Positions 35,701 to 50,700 of a stretch of DNA of 64,000 nucleotides are shown here, piece by piece. Positions within the stretch are counted from its first letter, which is position 1. Every line of letters begins with the position of its first letter. Source of the DNA: Apus apus (lineage: Eukaryota > Chordata > Aves > Apodiformes > Apodidae); contig NC_067299.1 in assembly GCF_020740795.1 (NCBI RefSeq), forward strand, positions 11,171,333 through 11,235,332, read 5' to 3'. The translations under genes and the position numbers were made by a program. The notes under the pieces are model-generated. The model did no database searches. It was given only the letters and a program-made list of their open reading frames with translations, and was not told the origin of the DNA.

Positions 35701-38700
35701 TGTTCCCATTTGACATAAAAACCAAGATATTTTCCATTTTCAAATGATCAGACAAAATTTGTGCAGAAAAAACTCCACATTTTTTATAAGGGTTCAAAAT
35801 AAAGCACGTTTTGAAATGTTCCCCTCTTTCATATCTATTCCTCCTTGCTGCAGAGCTAAATGGTGGGTGTCAAAGTCTTTTCTTGACTCTGAGAAGGTAC
35901 TGGTGAAAGAGGAAAAAAAAAGTTCGTTTCATGTCCTTTGCAACTTCTTAAAAATTGAATTCTAAGATTCTTTATAAGGTATTTCAGAAAGTGTTTTAAA
36001 CAAACAAACAAAAAACAACCAACAACAAACCATCCCCACAGCATAACTCTAATCTGGATAGTTTCATTTTAAAGGCACATAAATGAAATAAACTGTTCAC
36101 ATTTGTGACCACTCCAAGATCTGGGGAAGGTGTAGGTAAACTCTTAATATGGAGAAGTGGAAACTCAGAAAACAACCCAGTGAACTAATAACAAAGTCAG
36201 GAGGAGAAAACAAGTTGTACCAAGCTCTAGTCCCAAGCTTAATAATTGTCAGCTCTTTATGATTGGTACTGGAAAAAGTTATGAGCTGTTTTGCTTTCAT
36301 TGCAGTGTTCTGGATAACCAGGAAGGGAAAAAAGTGTTGCAGAAACAATCTGGCTTTCTAATCATCCTTTGAAACAGCAGCAAGAGAGAGGAACTAGCGC
36401 ATGCTTTTCTTTTTTCTTGGGAGACTTGTAAAAGGCATGGGAAGTACCTTTTAGTTGAAAAACACTCACTGAGCAAATTTACAGCAGCATTTTTGGGCTT
36501 GTGTGTTTAGTATAAAGTGTACCACAAGATATCATTGCCTGGTGCAGTGTTCCAGCCAGCTGTGTGCAGCTGTGCCCCACAGGGCAGTGCAGCACTCTAA
36601 GGGTGGAAGAAGGCTGCAGAAATGGGGAATCCTACCCAGGAATCATGTGTCTTTTCAGTCTCTGACTCCTCTGATCCTCTGGCCTGTGTTTGTCTCTATA
36701 ACCTGGGGCTCCCCAGCCCTTTTTGTAAAAGCCAAACCTCAACATTTTCAAGTCAGAGATGCCAGCAGAGCCAGAAGGTCATCCTCAGTCACAGCAGTGA
36801 GGGTATTCTATTGCTAATCCTTTTATATTCTCAGTTAGAGCAGAACACTGCCATAATGAACTCATTACTGGATTTATATCCCAGAGTCCTTTGAAAGAAC
36901 TACACAGCATTTGTTACATCTTCCCAGCAACTACATAAGCAGTAAAGACTTTGCTTTCATCCAGGCCCTGAGCGGCACCTGCAGGAGGCTGAGTGCTGTG
37001 TCTGGAGGTGCTGAGCCACGCTGAGACCGAGGTTTTCTTTCTAGTAATTTGCATATTTGACAGGTCGAGGTCACTGTGCAGGAGAGAGCGTTTAGCAGCA
37101 GGGGCAGGCTCTGCATATAATTGTGGGACGTGAGAGCTGCATCTTTCCGTGCACACACGAGGGGGCAGAGTTCACCTGGACATTTCTGCTGACAAACTTG
37201 CTGGGTTTGTGGAGGGAAAACACGGGCAAGGAAAGAGAGCTTCAGTCTCTGGTCACAAGTCTGTTGTGCTTCAGAAGCTAAAATTAAGACTTTATACCAG
37301 CTTTATTGCATCAAATGTGCAGTCTGAAATGGCTTTGTATTTCTAATTGCTTAGAGAGTGAACTCTGGAAACTGCAGAAGTGAGAGGAAAGGCTAGTTTG
37401 TCCTGAAAATGGATCATGAACTACTGAAGGCAGGTTCTGCAGCTTGAGATGTACTTGGAACTAACACTGCTTTGGAAAACCCAAAATGAGTGGTGAATAG
37501 AAGGGGACAACAGCATATGGATGCTTTATGAGGTCCCAGAAGTGTAGTGAAAGCAAGTTTTATTACAGTGCAATACAGCAACAAATGAGGTATGCTTTTG
37601 GTAGAATAATTTTAGGAAGGAACATGTAGTGATTTCTGCTTCCCCACTCCAAGGGATCCAGGTGCTGTTTGATGGAATTCAGTGTTGTCACCCCTATTTC
37701 TAGATCTAGGAAGCAGCTCACATGAGGAGAGGTCCCTCACAGGCCTGGTGCAGAGGCAGCACTTTACCTGAGGCCTTCCAAGTCAGAGCCAGGACTAAGC
37801 AGCACATTGTTATTTCTTAATTATAAACTTGCTGTACCTGCACACATTCAGCAAATACAACATTCAGCTCCTTAAAGGGCATTTGGGCTGATCTCTGAAA
37901 GCAGATCTTTTTACAGAGCTTGGAAGTGTCTTGTATGCATCTTCCATTGTGCTGTTGAGCAGAAAAACAGTTCAGCATCTTTGAACTTACCAAGATTTCT
38001 TTAATACAAATGTGGAACCAAAGCAGACAACAGTTACGGCTCAGCCTGACTTGGGATGAGAGGATCAGTCTCCTTTCACACATATTATCACTGTTATGAA
38101 ATTTAGGGGGTTTTATTTTAAAGAAAACTTCTATAATGAATGATTCTTGGAGCAGAGGATTCTACAGGGCACAATGTGAAATGTGGCAAATGTAGCTGCA
38201 CAATGTGTACAGGGAGCCCATAGCACCTGTGAGCTATTCCCTAGCCAAGGTGACTGATCTTGGAAGACCAGAACTTGGTTTAATACCATGTAAGCTGTAA
38301 TGAAGCTGAAATGTTCCAGGGCTTGCAATGTGACAATTACTATATATTTAAAAGTCTGACTTAGGTCTCACATCTACTTGTATTCTCTGTATTCTTAGAT
38401 AATTATTCTCATCTGTCATGCTTGCTGTAGTGTTTTCTTTGAGTCATAGCCACAAACAGAAAAACATTTGGGAATTGCTTTCTTTGGTAAGCTTGGATTT
38501 TGTCTTAAGTGATTACCATTTGCAACCTGAATATAAAAACAATAGACTCAACACCAGCTGGCAAGGTGTGATGCCTTTGTAGTCTTTCAGTTACATCTCT
38601 GAGAATAAAATGACTGTTTGTATAAGTATGCTTAAGATCTTCAGCTAAACTAGCCCATGCATGTAGGACTCATCTCTTCAAAACACTTAATGGCCACTAA

Positions 38701-41700
38701 AGTTAAATTTTTTTAAAAGTTAGTTGAATTTAGAATCACTAAGTCCTGCAGTAGAATTATGGCAGAGACAGCTGGGGCTCTGGGCAGGAGCTCCCCAAGC
38801 AGGTTCCTAGTCAGGTTACGAAATCTGTCTCCCCTTCATGAATTTTATAGACAGTTTCTCCCTTTGTAGAGGTAGTTGCAGCTGACTGCTTGTAGGGATG
38901 GATTTAAATGCTGCAACTGGTCCTTCATACCCCTCCAAGATAGGTGTTACCTCCTACTTCAGAGCTCTTTAGGGACTCCATTCCCAGCCTGCATCTGCAG
39001 GATATTTCTAAAATCTGATTTGAGATTTTTTCCTGGTGATCTAGTTTAACCAGTAAGATAGCAAGGTATGTGGAGGGGGTTGCCCAGTCCAGCAATGGTC
39101 TGGATTCTTTAATCTTTGGTTTTTGCACTCTAATACTGAGACACTTAATGTCTAATCTTACTTTATCAGGTGATCGAGCACGTAGGTCTCCTCGGAAGCT
39201 TCCCACGTCTTTGAAGAAGGAAGAAAGGAAGTGGGTTCCACCAAAATTCCTGCCACACAAATACGATGTCAAACTGAAAAATGAAGATAAGGTGAGTTGT
39301 CCACTTGAGTCCTTTCTATTACTAAATGAACATGCTAATTTAACAATGTAATCCTTATCAGTGTGTCTGTACAGTACACTGTTGTACTTTCTGCTGAAGT
39401 CAGGTGTTGGAAGCAGGATGGCTGTTGCTGTCTGTGAGGCTGACTAGCCTGGCTGTTTCTGTAAATAAATCAGTTTTGTGCCTGGAGACACCTGGTATCA
39501 CACACTGAGTCAGTGCTACAGTAGCTTCTGAGTGGGTGCTGTTAACTGGTAATCTCTGGTCAGGCAGTTAATGAGACTCGGTCAAAGATAGACTAGTTAA
39601 TCATGAGCAGCAGGTGCTGCTGGTGTTCTAACTGAGCTGCTCTGAGAGCTGTGTGTCAGGAAGCTCAGTGTCTGCAGCACTGCTCTGTGATTTCTTCTGC
39701 CAGTTTGACAGGAGGGGCAGTGTTGGCCTCAGTTCAGGGGATGCAGCCTGCAGAGATTCCTCTGGTCTCATGAAACAAATGAAAATAAACATTAATATGG
39801 AAGAGCTTTTAAGTTAGCAAGCACAAGCCAGAGGGAAGTCAGAGATAAGCAGAGGGCTTTAGCAAGAAATTTGCTATATAAATGAATATTTTCTACTCTC
39901 TTAGCTGACTGAATCTCCTACCAATCTCTGTTGTGCATCTCAGTTCTACAAGTCCTGTTTGGTTTGTGTTGAGTCTTTGCAAGAGACCTTTGAAAGAGTG
40001 AAGAGCTTGAGGACATGAAGCAGTACAATGCTCCTTGCTCCTTCTGGCTATATCATATGTATTGATAATGTGGTTAGAAGCTACATGTTGACAGACTGTC
40101 TGTCTGTTGTCTCCAAGATCATCAGCAACGTGCCAGCAGACAGCTTAGTCCGTACAGAGCGTCCTCCCAACAAGGAGATCCTGAGGTACTTCATCCGGCA
40201 CAACGCGCTGCGGGCTGGCACCTGTGAGAATGCCCCGTGGGTCGTGGAGGATGAGCTAGTGAAGAAATACTCTCTCCCCAGTAAATTTAGTGACTTCTTG
40301 CTTGACCCACATAAGGTAAGAGTTCCTGAAAGTACCTCCTTTGCTTTGTCACCCATTCCCCACCCTTAAACAGCCTTGGCAGAGGCTTTGGTGTGCCAGT
40401 TGGGTTTTGGTGCTCCCAAGCTTACATCAACTTAGAACAATGCAGTCTACAAGGGAAGACAAGGTTTTCTGGTGCAGGACAAATGGCAGAGCTGTAGTCC
40501 TTACCTGATAAGGTCAGTTATTGGGGCAGTTTCATGGTTATAGGAAAGAGTTGGATGTGTTTGATTTCATGATGCTTGGCTCTAATGTGGTGCTGGATTG
40601 AGAGATGGAAGATACCACAGATGTTTAAGTAGCAGAGATGGGTTTTTTCCAGCCCTTTTTAATGACCAGCCAAATATACTGTTAATCAAATAAATATATC
40701 ATGAAATCTGTTTTAACGTGGATCTTTGGGTGCAGAAAGCACTATTTTGTTTGTTTAGTAAACTCCCTTGGTCATGGACTCAGTCTTTGTCAAATGTTGT
40801 TCTAAAACCAGAAGAGAAATATTTGCTGTATCCCTTTTTCCCCATCAGCAGCAGAACACCCTTTTCTAGCAAGCTTCTGTGGACTCTCTTGGATGCTTGT
40901 AAATCTGCTTAAAGGGAGAAAGAAATTCTTCAATCTTGAGCTGTGTTTACCCTTGCTGTAGTATTTGAGGTCACTGCCTTAATAGAAATAGAGCTATTTC
41001 TGGTGGTGGACAAAGTCTTTTATTCAGTGCTCTGATGGATGGAGCTGTGCCCTTAGCATAAGAAAAAAATACACAAATGTGACATCTTCAGTTGGGCATA
41101 CAGGAGCCTTTATGCTTAGGGGTGGCACTTTCGGTAGAGTGTTTTCCACTTGGAATAGAGATTGAATTTATCTGGAGGTTTTTAAGTCTTGAGAAGTGCC
41201 TGGAGAATTTATTAATCCATAATTTGTGCTCTGACAACATAACTTTGTATAAGTGACAGTTGGGTATCCAGTATAAGTTGCAGAACTGATATAATAATGA
41301 ATTACATGAATCACTTCAAAGCTGGATGCCTTTGGCTTAGGTCATTCTCTTCAGCAAAGATTTCAACACAAGAATGAAGTTATGCAGGCACTGAATTTGG
41401 TGGTTGTGCAATCTCCAGTAAAAGTTTCCATAATGAGCTAACGAGGACTCTCCAGCTAAAGCCTCCAGGAGTGAACATCAGTGAGTCAGAAAATGGGAAT
41501 ATTGAACTTGATCACATTTATGTATGTTTGTTCTGAAAGAAATGCTTCTTAGATGCTTGCACCTTTTGCTGTGCATACCACTAGAATTCTTTATTGCTAA
41601 GGGATCTCAAGTGTTCAGCCTCTTTTCTGGTAAATTTATCCATAACCTATAGGTGATATCTTGTATCACTTCTTGAAATATATTAGTATTCTGGATGCAT

Positions 41701-44700
41701 CCTAAAACTGAATTTGAGATGCCAAGGTGGTCCTGAAATCAGCCTCTTTCTGGCTCTGGGTGGAACTGTTCTGTGCTGGCAGGTAGGTTATTTCAGCAGC
41801 TTAAAACCAGTCAGATGTTAAGTCACATTGTTGCAGGGTGGAATCCTGTCTCACCTGCATTCCAGGTGCTTTCAGGCAGTTCAGAAGCCAATGTCTGAAC
41901 ACCTGTCACCAACCACTTCTCTGCTCCTTCATTTTTCCTCTGGGTGAGGTCCAGGACTGAACCCTACGTGACCCAGTAGGAGACCTCTGAGCAGAGGGAG
42001 AGTTTTTGGAACCAATGTCAGGGTTTTCCAGGCAAACCCCTTCTACACCAGCTTTGAGGTAGAAACAAAATTATTTTATGTAATGTAGTAGGAGGCATTT
42101 AATATTCTGTGTAGTGTTTCATTTTGTAAAGTTTAATGCGAACTTTCTGTAGTGAGCTAATGACTTCATAACCAGTGTAGTGACTACAATGCAGAATATT
42201 GAAAGTATTTCAGAAGACTGTTGTTACCTTTAACATTTAGAGTATTCCTAGTTCATTGGAAAAATGCCTTGAAAATAAACATAGGCAAAAATAATGGACA
42301 GAAAAGGATCTAGACCACCTTTATTTACCTTTAAATACTAATATAAAATCATTCTTTATTTTAGTATATGACTCTCAACCCCTCAACCAAGAGGAAGAGC
42401 TCTGGATCACCTGACAGAAAGCCTCCTAAGAAATCCAAAACTGATGGGTCATCCCTGGCCCAGACACTGAGCCCTACTCTGTGGTGCCACGTGCATTTGG
42501 AAAAATCTATTATTGCCTCTCCCCTGAAGATGAAAAACTCTAAGAATTCAAAATGTCCTAAAGAGGAGCTGGAAGAGGTGATGAAAATTGTGTCACCTGC
42601 TAAACTTGGTTCTAACTTTCACATTCCAAAGAAGAGCCGTCTGGGGAAGGGCAGCGACAAATCCTTGGACAAAAAGCAAAGAGGTAAAAGGGTCCTGAAT
42701 GGGCAGAAGTCACCAGGGAAATCAAAGTCTCCTAGGAAAGGCTTGAAGACCCCTAAGATGAAAATGAAACAAATGACACTACTGGACATGGCTAAAGGTA
42801 CCACTAAGGTGTCCAGGTCTCCCAGGAATTCTGGAGGCACCCCTAGGTCTTCCAGCAAACCCCAGAAACATCTCCCTCCTGCAGCGCTCCATCTCATTGC
42901 CTATTACAAAGAAAACAAAGACAGGGAAGACAAAAAAAGTGCTCTTTCCTGTATCATCTCCAAAACAGCCAGGTTGCTCTCAAATGAGGATCGTGCCCGT
43001 CTCCCTGAGGATTTGAGAGGGTTAGTACAGAAGCGCTACGAGCTTCTGGAGCACAGGAAGAAATGGGCCACCATGACAGAGGAGCAGCGAAAGGAGTACA
43101 TGAAGAAGAAAAGGGAGAAGCTGAAAGAGAAACTGAAGGAGAGAGCAAAGGAGCGGAAGGAGAAGGAGATGAAGGAAAAACTGGAAAAACAGAAAAGATT
43201 TGAGGACCAAGATTTGAAAGGGAAGACCTTGCCTACTTTTAAACTGGTTGATACTCCAGAAGGACTTCCTAATGCGCTCTTCGGGGATGTTGCCATGGTG
43301 GTGGAGTTCCTGAGCTGCTACTCAGGGTTGTTGATGCCAGACGCTCAATATCCCATTACGGCAGTTTCCCTGATGGAAGCACTTTGTGCAGAAAAGGGAG
43401 GCTTCCTTTATTTGAACAGAGTACTGGTCATTCTCCTTCAGACCCTGCTGCAGGATGAAATTGCTGAAGATTATGCTGAGCTGGGAATGAAGCTTTCTGA
43501 AATACCCCTGACTTTGCATTCTGCCTCTGAGCTGGTTCGCCTGTGCCTGCGCAAGTCAGATGTGCAGGAGGAAAGCGAGGTCTCGGATAACGTGGACGAA
43601 AGCAAGGATTCAGCAGCTTTTGAGGATAACGAAGTACAGGATGAGTTTTTGGAGAAGCTGGAGACATCAGAGTTCTTTGAGTTGACTCCTGAAGAGAAGC
43701 TGCGGATCCTTGGAGCTCTGTGCCACCGGATCCTGATGACTTACTCGGTGCAGGACCACGTGGAGGCCAAGCAGCAGACGTCAGCTGAGCTGTGGAAGGA
43801 GCGCCTGGCTGTCCTGAAGGAAGAAAATGACAAGAAGAGGGCAGAAAAACAGAAACGAAAGGAAATGGTGGCCAAAAACAAGGAGAACGGGAAGGATGAG
43901 AATGTGATGGGAAGAAATGAAAAGAAAAAAAATGAGATGATGAAAACAGAACACCGGGCAGAAATAGAGGCTGATATGATCAGTGCTGTGAAGAGCAGGC
44001 GCCTTCTTGCCATCCAAGCCAAGAAAGAGAGGGAGCAACAAGAAATACAAATGAGAGGTAATAAAAATAGCAGGAAAGTAGAGGGGAATCAGTTAATGGT
44101 AAAAGTGACAGACTGTTTTCAAAAGCCTTACCTGTTCTTAGGAGTTTTATTCACTGGAGAAGTGTAATTGAGCTGCTGTGGTTTCTATGGCAGCTTGAAA
44201 ACTGGACTGTTAAGAAAAAGCAATAGCTGCTGCTGGATTTTTATTTGTGGGTGTCTTGTTCAGTACCTTTCTATTCTGTCAGGCCTGGGAAGACTGGAGA
44301 ACAGAAAAATCTATTTTGGGCATAGAAAACAACATTATTTATGTTCAAGCATCTTCCGGCTCTTACGTGCAGAGGAGATAATTCCTGCCCTGAAACACAT
44401 TCTTGCAGCTTTGCTGCTGTGCACAGTGTCAGGCTGATGCTAGCAGCCCTTCTCCCAGGCAAGAACTTCTGCAGGAAATTGCAGTTCAGTGTCTCACTTT
44501 AAAGAATTAGTTACTGAGTTGAATAAATATAAGTAAACTGTCCACTCAAACCTCTATATATCACCAGTTGCATTGCCAAAGTTTGGATACCTCTGTGTAG
44601 GTTGTTCTTTTTGCTGAGGAGTATGGAATAGGAATAGCAAAATACTTTGAAATTACAATACAGAGATCTTTTTGGTTGTAATGTGGGTACTGGGCAGGTG

Positions 44701-47700
44701 GAAGGTGGACAGCATAGCACTTCTAGGCTGTTATTTCCCTTCTGAAACAGTTGAGGGACAAGCATCCCATGTGGAGACTGGCTTTATGTGCTTTGGCTGG
44801 AATTTGGGAGTAGCAGTTCTAGGAGACCAGCAATAGTTAAATAATGTGGAATACCCTGAGACACTTAGGGAAGTGGACTGGATACAACCATGTCTCACAT
44901 GGAAAATAAGTATCAGATCTACTGTTCATCTCAGAAGCATCAAAAAGCTGCTGAAGATCTGGAGTGCTGTCCTGCTTCTCCAGAAAAACTGAACACCAAA
45001 TATCTAACATGCTGTGGTGAAATGGCCTCTTGGCCCCAGTTCTTGTAGACTTCCAGGTTTCATAGCAAGTTCAAGTTCATGGTACACTTTTACTGTAAAA
45101 TTCAATACAGTTTGGACACTACCCCTTGGGATGCTGCTTCTTGTTTGCACTTGATAGTTTGTAGTAGTTATATATGAAGAAAAGCAGTATTACATTGGTG
45201 GAGGTAAGAATCGTTTGGCTTGTGTGCTGAGGAAGTTTAATTCATTCTTTTGGACTCCACCAGGAAAACTAGGTCTCGCTGGCAGGGAAGGAAGGATTAA
45301 ACTGTCCATTAAGGTTTTAATTATATTGCTTCCTTTCCACATAACAAGCCACAATATTTCAGGCATCCAGGGCTTCTTTTACCTGTTAAGCAGTTGCTCT
45401 CAGGCATAAAGGTACCTGCAAATTACCAAAGATCTTGGTTAAGGTTGGGGGCACAGTAGTTTGGGCTGCAGGATTAGCAGCTCAGAGCTGATCTTCAGAC
45501 TTGTGGGCTGGTGTGTTTTCAGTATGTGAAAAATAGTTCTGGGCAACCACCATGAGAACTGCATTCATGTGCTTCTGCCATCACGTGGGCTTTCTGTGGG
45601 CTATTTCAGTGTTCTGGCTTTCACACCACTTCAGTTGCATTTGCTTTTAATGATGTTAGTATCTCTGGGGGAAGTAAAAGAATAGTTGCTGACAAAAAGC
45701 CTATTGTGCAGTGGTTCAAAATGTATATATATCTATATATGAACCACTGCACAATAGGTGTGTTGTTGGCAGCTGCTTTTTTACTTGTATATAGATACCT
45801 ATCTCACAGCCAGATTTCTTTTTCACCACTCTGGTAACATCTGTCACACTGGGAACACTAACCTTTCTCAAATTAAACCTATCAAGGTTGTAGCTCGTGC
45901 TGCCAAGCTAGTCTCAGCTCAAAAAAGAACCCAGTGTAGGAAAGCACAATTTTTTTTTGTTGTTGTTCTTTCTTGACTTCAAAAGAAGTCAATACAGAAC
46001 TCCCTGTTGAGATAACAGGATTAGTATCTGTATTTTCTTGATAGTGAAAGTCAAGCTGCTTCCATTTCCATGTCACTGCAGCACTTAGTAATTGTTCTTT
46101 GTCTTATCTCTCCATGGGGCAGTAGCTCCTGTACAGTCAGTTGGAGGAGAATGGAGAGCTGGAAGCTCTACAGCTGAGGAAGGCTGTGAGAGAGGAACGT
46201 GCCAGCTGGGCCTAGCTTCACAATTCCAAATGAGATGCAGGGGAGGAATCCTTTGGTTTGGGGTCTTTGTTCTTATGTTGTTTGAACAGTTTTGGCATAT
46301 GAGTAAATTCAAGTTTCTGTTCTATCCTCGCCTCTTCCTTTTTCTGGCACTTGATGGTACCTGCTGCAACTAGTGTTTACAGTTGGATACAAAAGATACC
46401 TGTCTCAGGAGTGCCCACCGTATCCCATGGTGTGAGCACTGAAGAATTTGCTGGCAATGTGGCTTGTTTGGGTTGGGGTCTTGGCTCTGGAGAAGAGGAC
46501 ACTGAGGAGGAGGGATGTCTCTTGTGCTGGTGTGAAATGACAGCAGCAAGTCTTAAAAAAGGATCAAGGAGAGAAATCCTGGGGAAATTGGATCACCACT
46601 GTCTCCTAGTGGAAGGTGAGAATGGTGCTTCCTGCAGTAAGGGCCTCCTGATGTGGTTTGTGAGGCTGGGATGTAGGTGACAGGAGACATTTGGAACTGT
46701 GAGACTGGCTGGTGCTGCTTGTTCTCAGTGCTTGGACATGGGAAGAGCTCATGTGGTTGATATTTACAGACACAGATTATGCAGCTCCTTGTGTTTGGCA
46801 GGTATGGATTAACAGGACAGTTTTGCCCTGCTGCAATTACTGTGTGTAGCTGTATTTTTGGTACATTGTTGGTATATTATTGTACAAAAGCTGATCAATC
46901 AGGTTGGTGTAACAAATGCAAGGATATATTTTTCAGTACGTCTCCTCTAATCAGGCAGGATTGATTACATTGGCAGGACTTCAAAGACTTACCAGGTGTT
47001 CACTAATCAACTGTTATCAAACCTGTCTTGATTCAGAAAATCTGGAAGAGAAAGAGTGGGTAGTAGCCCTGGGAAAAGTCCTAGCAAGAAATTACCTTTC
47101 TCCCTAGGACAGCAGCCAACATACTTGCCCCACTCCACCTCACCCCTTCCATATGGCCTGACTCCATCTGCTTCAAGCCCTCTTTTGTCATGCAAAGATA
47201 ATCCTTAATTTCTTCATCCTTCTTCTTTTTCCCCCTCAGGTTTTCTCAGGACACATGACACTGTTGCCCATAGCCTTTTGTGCAAGTCGTGGAGGGGTGA
47301 TGCTTTTGTTAGACAGATCAGGTTCTGAAAAGCCAGTGTGACTCAATTTGATGTTTTGTTCCTCTTTATTCAGGCAGTTCTTGGTGAAAGCAGACCTGTC
47401 CTTCAGAGATGAGCAGAAGTGTAGAGAGACTCTTAAACCATCATGAGAAGTGTAAATCCTCCTGCCTTTAATGGTTGTCCCCTTGGCAGAAGCTGCCTTG
47501 CTTCTTCGTCCTTACCTAGAGATGTGAAGTAACGTGTTTGTTCTGTAAGACTCTTGCCAAGGAGTTGCCAAGGGTTTAGGCCACTTCCTATTTTTCTTTC
47601 CCCTCTTTTTTTTGTCAATAGCCATGGATATTGAGAGCTCCTGAAATGCCAATACTTCTGTTGTGAGTGGGAAAGCTGAGGTTTCTATTTGAATGCTATG

Positions 47701-50700
47701 GGAATGCAGGAGGAGTGTGTTAGATGTGACTGGGTGGCTGGGAAAGGCCTCTCTAGTGCCAGAGCAGGTTTTTGGGTTGGTGAGACTGTGGGGAGAGCAT
47801 TCCCCAGAGCTGCAGGTGTGGAAATGCAGGTGTCCATGCTGAGCTCAAGGGGCACAGCCAGACCACTCCCAGCTCTTGAGCTGGCCAGAGCAGGAGTCCT
47901 TATTGTCTGTTGTGCTGCAGGTAAAGATCCTTGACCCTGTTGTTAAGTGGGATTGCACAGCAATGGATGCCACTTTGTTGGTCTAGACTGAGATACAATA
48001 ATAAGGACAAATTTCTCCAGTCAATTTTTATCTAAACTTTCCTCTTTCCTCTGCCCAGTTCATCCTTATGATGCCTTCTTAAGAATTCTTGAGCTTTTTC
48101 TAGGATGGTGGGTAGAAAGCAGGATGAAGGATGGGTGGCTGTGCTTAAAGAATACTTACCAAAATTAAAAATAACTTGTTTATTTTTTACCCCCATGGAG
48201 GAGTAAAATAGAATATCGATGTCTGGATAAAATAAAAGAAAGCTAATGCTTCTGTGTGCTAATTCCAACAGTGAGGATGGAAAAAGAGGCAGAGGAAGAA
48301 AGAATCCGGAAGCATAAAGCTGCAGCTGAGAAGAATTTCCAGGATGGAATTGCCAAAGCCAAGCTGGTGATGCGCAGGACCCCGGTTGGCACCGATCGAA
48401 ATCATAACAGGTAGGCAAGGAAATGATCCTGTGCTGCCAGCTCTCCCCTGAGAGGGGCTTTATCAGGTGGCAGTCCCTAAGAAGTGATTGGTATGAAGGT
48501 GTTGGGAGGACTCACTGTGTATTGAATGGTGGGGGAGAGCAGAAGGGAGGCTTTTGTGTATGTGGAATGTAATGGCCTTCACTGGTTTACATGGCCAGCT
48601 CTTTGAGGTCTTCAGTGAAGGTCAGGATCCACTGATGACTGGAGCTTCAAGTGCTTGCATCAGTGCTCAATAACCTAGTTACCAGGCTCTTTTTCTTTTC
48701 CACATTTGTTGGGCACAATTGTTTTTAAATTGGATTCTAATAAAAGCCCTTCATGTTGCTCAACTGTGCTAATAACAAGACGTAGATGCGCTCGGGTCTT
48801 ACTGAGTCAGGCACTCAGGTGCTTCTTCCTTCTGTGCAAATAAAGGTGGATGTGTGTAACTGTAGCCCATAGAGGAGACAGGTACCTGTTAATGTTGATG
48901 TTTCCTACAGGTATTGGCTGTTTTCTGATGAGGTTCCTGGCTTGTTCATTGAGAAAGGCTGGGTACATGACAGTATAGACTACAGATTCATCCTTCCCCA
49001 TCAGAAAAAAGAAGATTTGAAAAAGGACTGCAGCCCAGGAGGTAGGATCAGCCTGCTGCTCTGTGGGCATTTCCTTGGTTGCCATCTGACTGTTAGCATG
49101 GATTTGTGAATGTGAGAGAGAAGTGTCTGGTCTGGATGTTTTCATGGGGATACTCTAGTTTTAAGCCCTCTTTAAACTCCAGAGGCCTGCACACAGCGAG
49201 GCTCCTGCTCCTGAAGATTTCCCTCCTGCTGCTCCATGTCTTGAGACTGCCTGCAGTGCACCCCGTAAGGACCGTGGTGTACCATCACCTCTCCTTAAAA
49301 GCACTCAGGGTGATGTTAGCTGGGGACTAATCCCCATGGTTTGCTCTGAGCCTGCTGAGGTGTGGTGTGCCAGACTCTTTGGACAAGTAGACAGCTGTGT
49401 GCTGCAGCCAGTGAGGGTGTCCATCCCAGTGCTCACATTCCATCAGTGGTGAAACTCTTGGATTAAGCCCTGAGATAGTCTCAAGCAGGACAGCCTTCTA
49501 GATACTGATAGCTTTGCTGATTGAGGCTATTTTGGCAAACAATCCCCTTGCACATGTCCTCTCAGCCTGCTCTTCACCTTGTACTCAGCGTGCAGTTGAG
49601 GTGCAGCAGCCAGCTGAAGTTCTAGTGCTTCCTCTATCATTTTGCCTGGCTGCTGAGGAGCCTGGGTGGTAGAGCACTGCAGGCAGAACATGGACTTGCA
49701 CAAAAATCAGTCTGTGGGAAGGGAAACAACACTTCTAGGTGGAAATAGTTCCTGGTGCAGAAGAGCATGCTACAGTCTGACTCTAGTTGCAGTTTCTGTC
49801 CTGATCATTTCTTGCTTTTGAAACATCCTGGGATGATACTGAGTCCACCTACAGCAGTGCTGTGTGTGAAAGGCTCTGTTGTGTTAAATCAGGGAGTCCT
49901 ACCTGTGGGAATTTGTCTTAGACAGTGGTCAGAGCAGACATCTGTAGAAGAATGGAACAGGGCAAACCTGTATGAAGAATCTCACTGTAACTTTCCAGCC
50001 ATCTGTGTCTTGGTGACTTGTTGAGCTGGAGGTGACTCCATTCAGTGGCTCTCAGTGGGTATGTTTTCTTCTGTGAACTTTTAGATACTGACCAGCTCTG
50101 TTCCTGCACACCAGCTTGCTGCCAGCTGTATTAATTTCTCAAGTACTGCCCAGGTACTTACCCAGCTGGTATGCAAGATTTCAGCATTTTCCTTCTGGAG
50201 CTTGTGTTAAGCAAAGGCTTAAATAAGCAAAGGTTTAAATTTACATCCAACTGTTGTCTAAGATGCTCAGAAATACAAATACATCCCAGTTACAACTTGT
50301 TCAGTTCTAAAAGTACTTTGTCAGTATATAGCTGAAATGTGATGGTAGTTTTATGTATCTGAAATAGTAGGAATGCTTTGGTTGCATGAATGTGCTTTAT
50401 GATGCAGTAGTTTCTTTACAAATCCATCATCTTTTCCTGTATTTCTATAAACACAGTGTGACCTTTAGCAGATCAAGCCTGGGTTAGTTTTCCCTGATAA
50501 ATGTGTTGCTGGCCTAGATGCTGAATGTAAGCACTTAACTGGAGAGGTTGGTTTTTGCAAAATGAACCTGCTCACTGAAGGGGAAGACAGATGAGAACAC
50601 ACCTCTCCCAGCTTGTGCTTTTCTCTTGCAGAGAAGAGGAAGAGCGCGGGCGCCGCCGGCCGGGCGAGCAGGCTGCCCCGGGCCCTGCGTGCTGCAGACC

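Larger units (their letters stand above)
34582..39169 (+). other. BAZ1B: BAZ1B intron 4
   Basis: The first 661 bases (34582-35242) are duplicated in inverted orientation at 4577-5237. Two CR1 fragments are present at 34677-34920 and 35243-35361. The rest is AT-rich and unremarkable. Confidence 0.85.
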
